Assembly (NCBI RefSeq): GCF_963678635.1
Contig: NC_087063.1
Location: forward strand, 61,605,850 to 61,669,849
DNA from: Symsagittifera roscoffensis
Lineage: Eukaryota; Xenacoelomorpha; Acoela; Convolutidae
Direction: 5' to 3'
DNA: 64,000 nt
A program made the translations under genes and the position numbers. This document shows positions 62,620-64,000 of this stretch, in pieces. The notes under the pieces were generated by a model that did no database searches, was not told where the DNA came from, and saw only the letters and a program-made list of their open reading frames with translations. Each line of letters starts with the position of its first letter. The first letter of the stretch is position 1.

Positions 62620-62905
62620 GTTGGAATAGTTGGCTGTACCGACTTTCGAAGAAAGTGACAGAGTATGTGTCTGGGGTGATCACTTTTAGTGTTGTTACTT
62701 GAGCGTTTTTACCGGAAATTTTTATAGCATCTGAAAAATATTGTTGACCGGAGTCCAAATGCAAAGATATGAAAAAAATGAATAAAAAACGAAAACACAA
62801 AACAAGAAAGTTACATCTTGAGCATTTTTCAACCATTTAAAAAAAAATGCCCTAGTAGTGCAATTGGAACATTCAAGGCTTCGCCCTGGTACACAAGCAT
62901 CTTTT
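62620..62905 (+). repeat. R2 interspersed repeat, diverged copy
   Basis: CCGACTTTCGAAGAAAGTGA at 62639 and the terminal core CAATTGGAACATTCAAGGCT then TCGCCCTGGTACACAAGCAT at 62860-62899 mark its two ends. About 280 bp, shorter than copies A/A'. Confidence 0.6.
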
Positions 62906-64000
62906 TATAATCATTCGAAAGATTATATGACCAAAATGACTTCAGATTGGTTTTTTAATCGATTTGCTCTGCTTCAAAATGTGAAATTTTATTTTGATGC
63001 TAACATAAATAGTGCTTACAAAATCACAATTCTAAAATTTGGAAATAATTTGCAGTATCATCCATAGACCTTGAAGAACTTTCATAAACTTCAACGAAAG
63101 CATATTCATATTCACCCAATCATGAAATTAATGGCTCAAAATAAACGTATAAAATTTGACTTAAGCATCATTTGGGACCGAAAATTTTGAGTTTACATAA
63201 CGGTGGTTTTGTTTTTAGCTTCAAAGCTTAAGTTACCGTAGCATTAATTTGGGTCAACCTGAAGACTTTATGACACTGATTTGGTTAACAAACAAACCCT
63301 ATATGGCTTTTAAGGATAACATGCCGACTCAGATCTACCGATTTTCAAAGGTAGCCGTAAAGTTTTTTATTGTCGCTAATCAAGGGTGAAATTAATTTGA
63401 GTCGCTGATCAACTTCCCAGTTGAAAATCGGAGGCGGCGGCGGCGGTTCTGAGGGGGATTGAACTTTTAGCGCCATGCATCATCGCTTCATTTCATGCAA
63501 CCGTCTATAATAGCACCGGTTATATATTTAATTTTCTATTTACGAAAGAGAAAAGCTTACTTTTTCAAACAAATTACCAATGACTCCAGAAGTTATAAAA
63601 AAGCCCGGAGTGAAACAAACAGTCGGATCAAAACAACTCACAACTTCTACCCGTTTTAAACTTTTCGCCGTATTCTTTTACCGCTTCACTATTTTTAAAT
63701 GTTTTTTTTTCTTTAGAGATTTTAAAAGTTTTTGGGATGTTTTTTCAAATGTTCATTTTAAGTTCATGAATCAATTTTGTTCTATTTTGACACTTCACGT
63801 CAAAGAGATATGCTGAAAATAAGGGGAGCTAAGCGACTGTGATTTATGTATTACAAATAGCCTTGTCACTTCTCATTTTTGTTTCAGAAGCAAAAGTGTC
63901 CATTTACACTCAAAAAGATGACATATCAGAAGAAAATGGGAAGAGAGAGCGCAAAACTGAAAATAATTTGGTTAATACCTTTCTTCATTCTGTGATTGGT
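62906..64000. other. AT-rich stretch to the end of the window
   Basis: No gene recognised. A small (GGC)n at 63424-63440 is the only notable feature. Confidence 0.4.

Overview
The window is AT-rich animal nuclear DNA. BEL/Pao LTR retrotransposons, known only from metazoans, are present, as are a copia element primed by an animal-type initiator tRNA, a spliced gene with GT-AG introns, hAT-like MITEs and tRNA-derived repeats. There is no bacterial gene layout, and two 200-base N runs mark scaffold gaps. I cannot name the species; a non-model invertebrate is the safest reading. Most of the 64 kb is low-complexity intronic or intergenic DNA built from old repeats.

Host genes. The best-supported host gene is on the minus strand between about 22.86 and 6.2 kb. 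Six exons (22858-22686, 9336-8832, 8438-8209, 7768-7597, 7214-6907, 6563-6207) join with matching phase at every junction and give 580 residues to a TAG stop, followed by an AATAAA at 6069-6064. The 5' exon(s) lie upstream of what I can recognise. The protein is Ser/Thr-rich and basic and I do not recognise its family. Its 13.3-kb intron holds a decayed BEL/Pao element, several foldbacks and other repeats. A weaker plus-strand gene candidate lies at about 50.1-51.9 kb, broken by a gap.

Mobile elements. (i) 10.3-15.6 kb: a dead BEL/Pao element, same strand as the host gene, with the reverse transcriptase core and RNase H deleted. (ii) 32615-39598: a Ty3/gypsy element on the minus strand with 306-bp LTRs (about 98% alike), GCCAT target duplication and recognisable gag, zinc knuckles, protease, RT, RNase H and integrase, but interrupted by three in-frame stops and two frameshifts. 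(iii) 53441-58312: a copia element with identical 338-bp LTRs, TTTCT target duplication, one uninterrupted 1363-codon gag-pol frame and a primer site complementary to the anticodon arm of initiator tRNA-Met; it looks recent and possibly still active. (iv) A MULE-type transposase remnant near 4 kb.

Repeats. At least three interspersed families recur: a hAT-like MITE (CAGGGGCGGAT ends), a family with a GTGCTACTTGCACAGCAACC core (called R1 here), and a ~0.5-kb family ending in a GGGC-TTCG-CCC hairpin (called R2 here). R2 copies flank the gypsy element in inverted A-B / B'-A' order. There are also long foldbacks at 5.1-5.4 and 20.4-20.7 kb, a ~1-kb TIR element at 23.6-24.6 kb, tandem arrays at 0.58-0.97 kb, and a degenerate ~85-bp array at 47.8-49.0 kb.

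I found no CRISPR, operon, rRNA or convincing intact tRNA gene. The strongest leads for something undescribed are the unidentified spliced gene, the half-tRNA-primed copia element, the R2 family with its Helitron-like terminus, and the unusual gypsy architecture (gag start codon overlapping the LTR/primer-site boundary, long RNase H-integrase linker).
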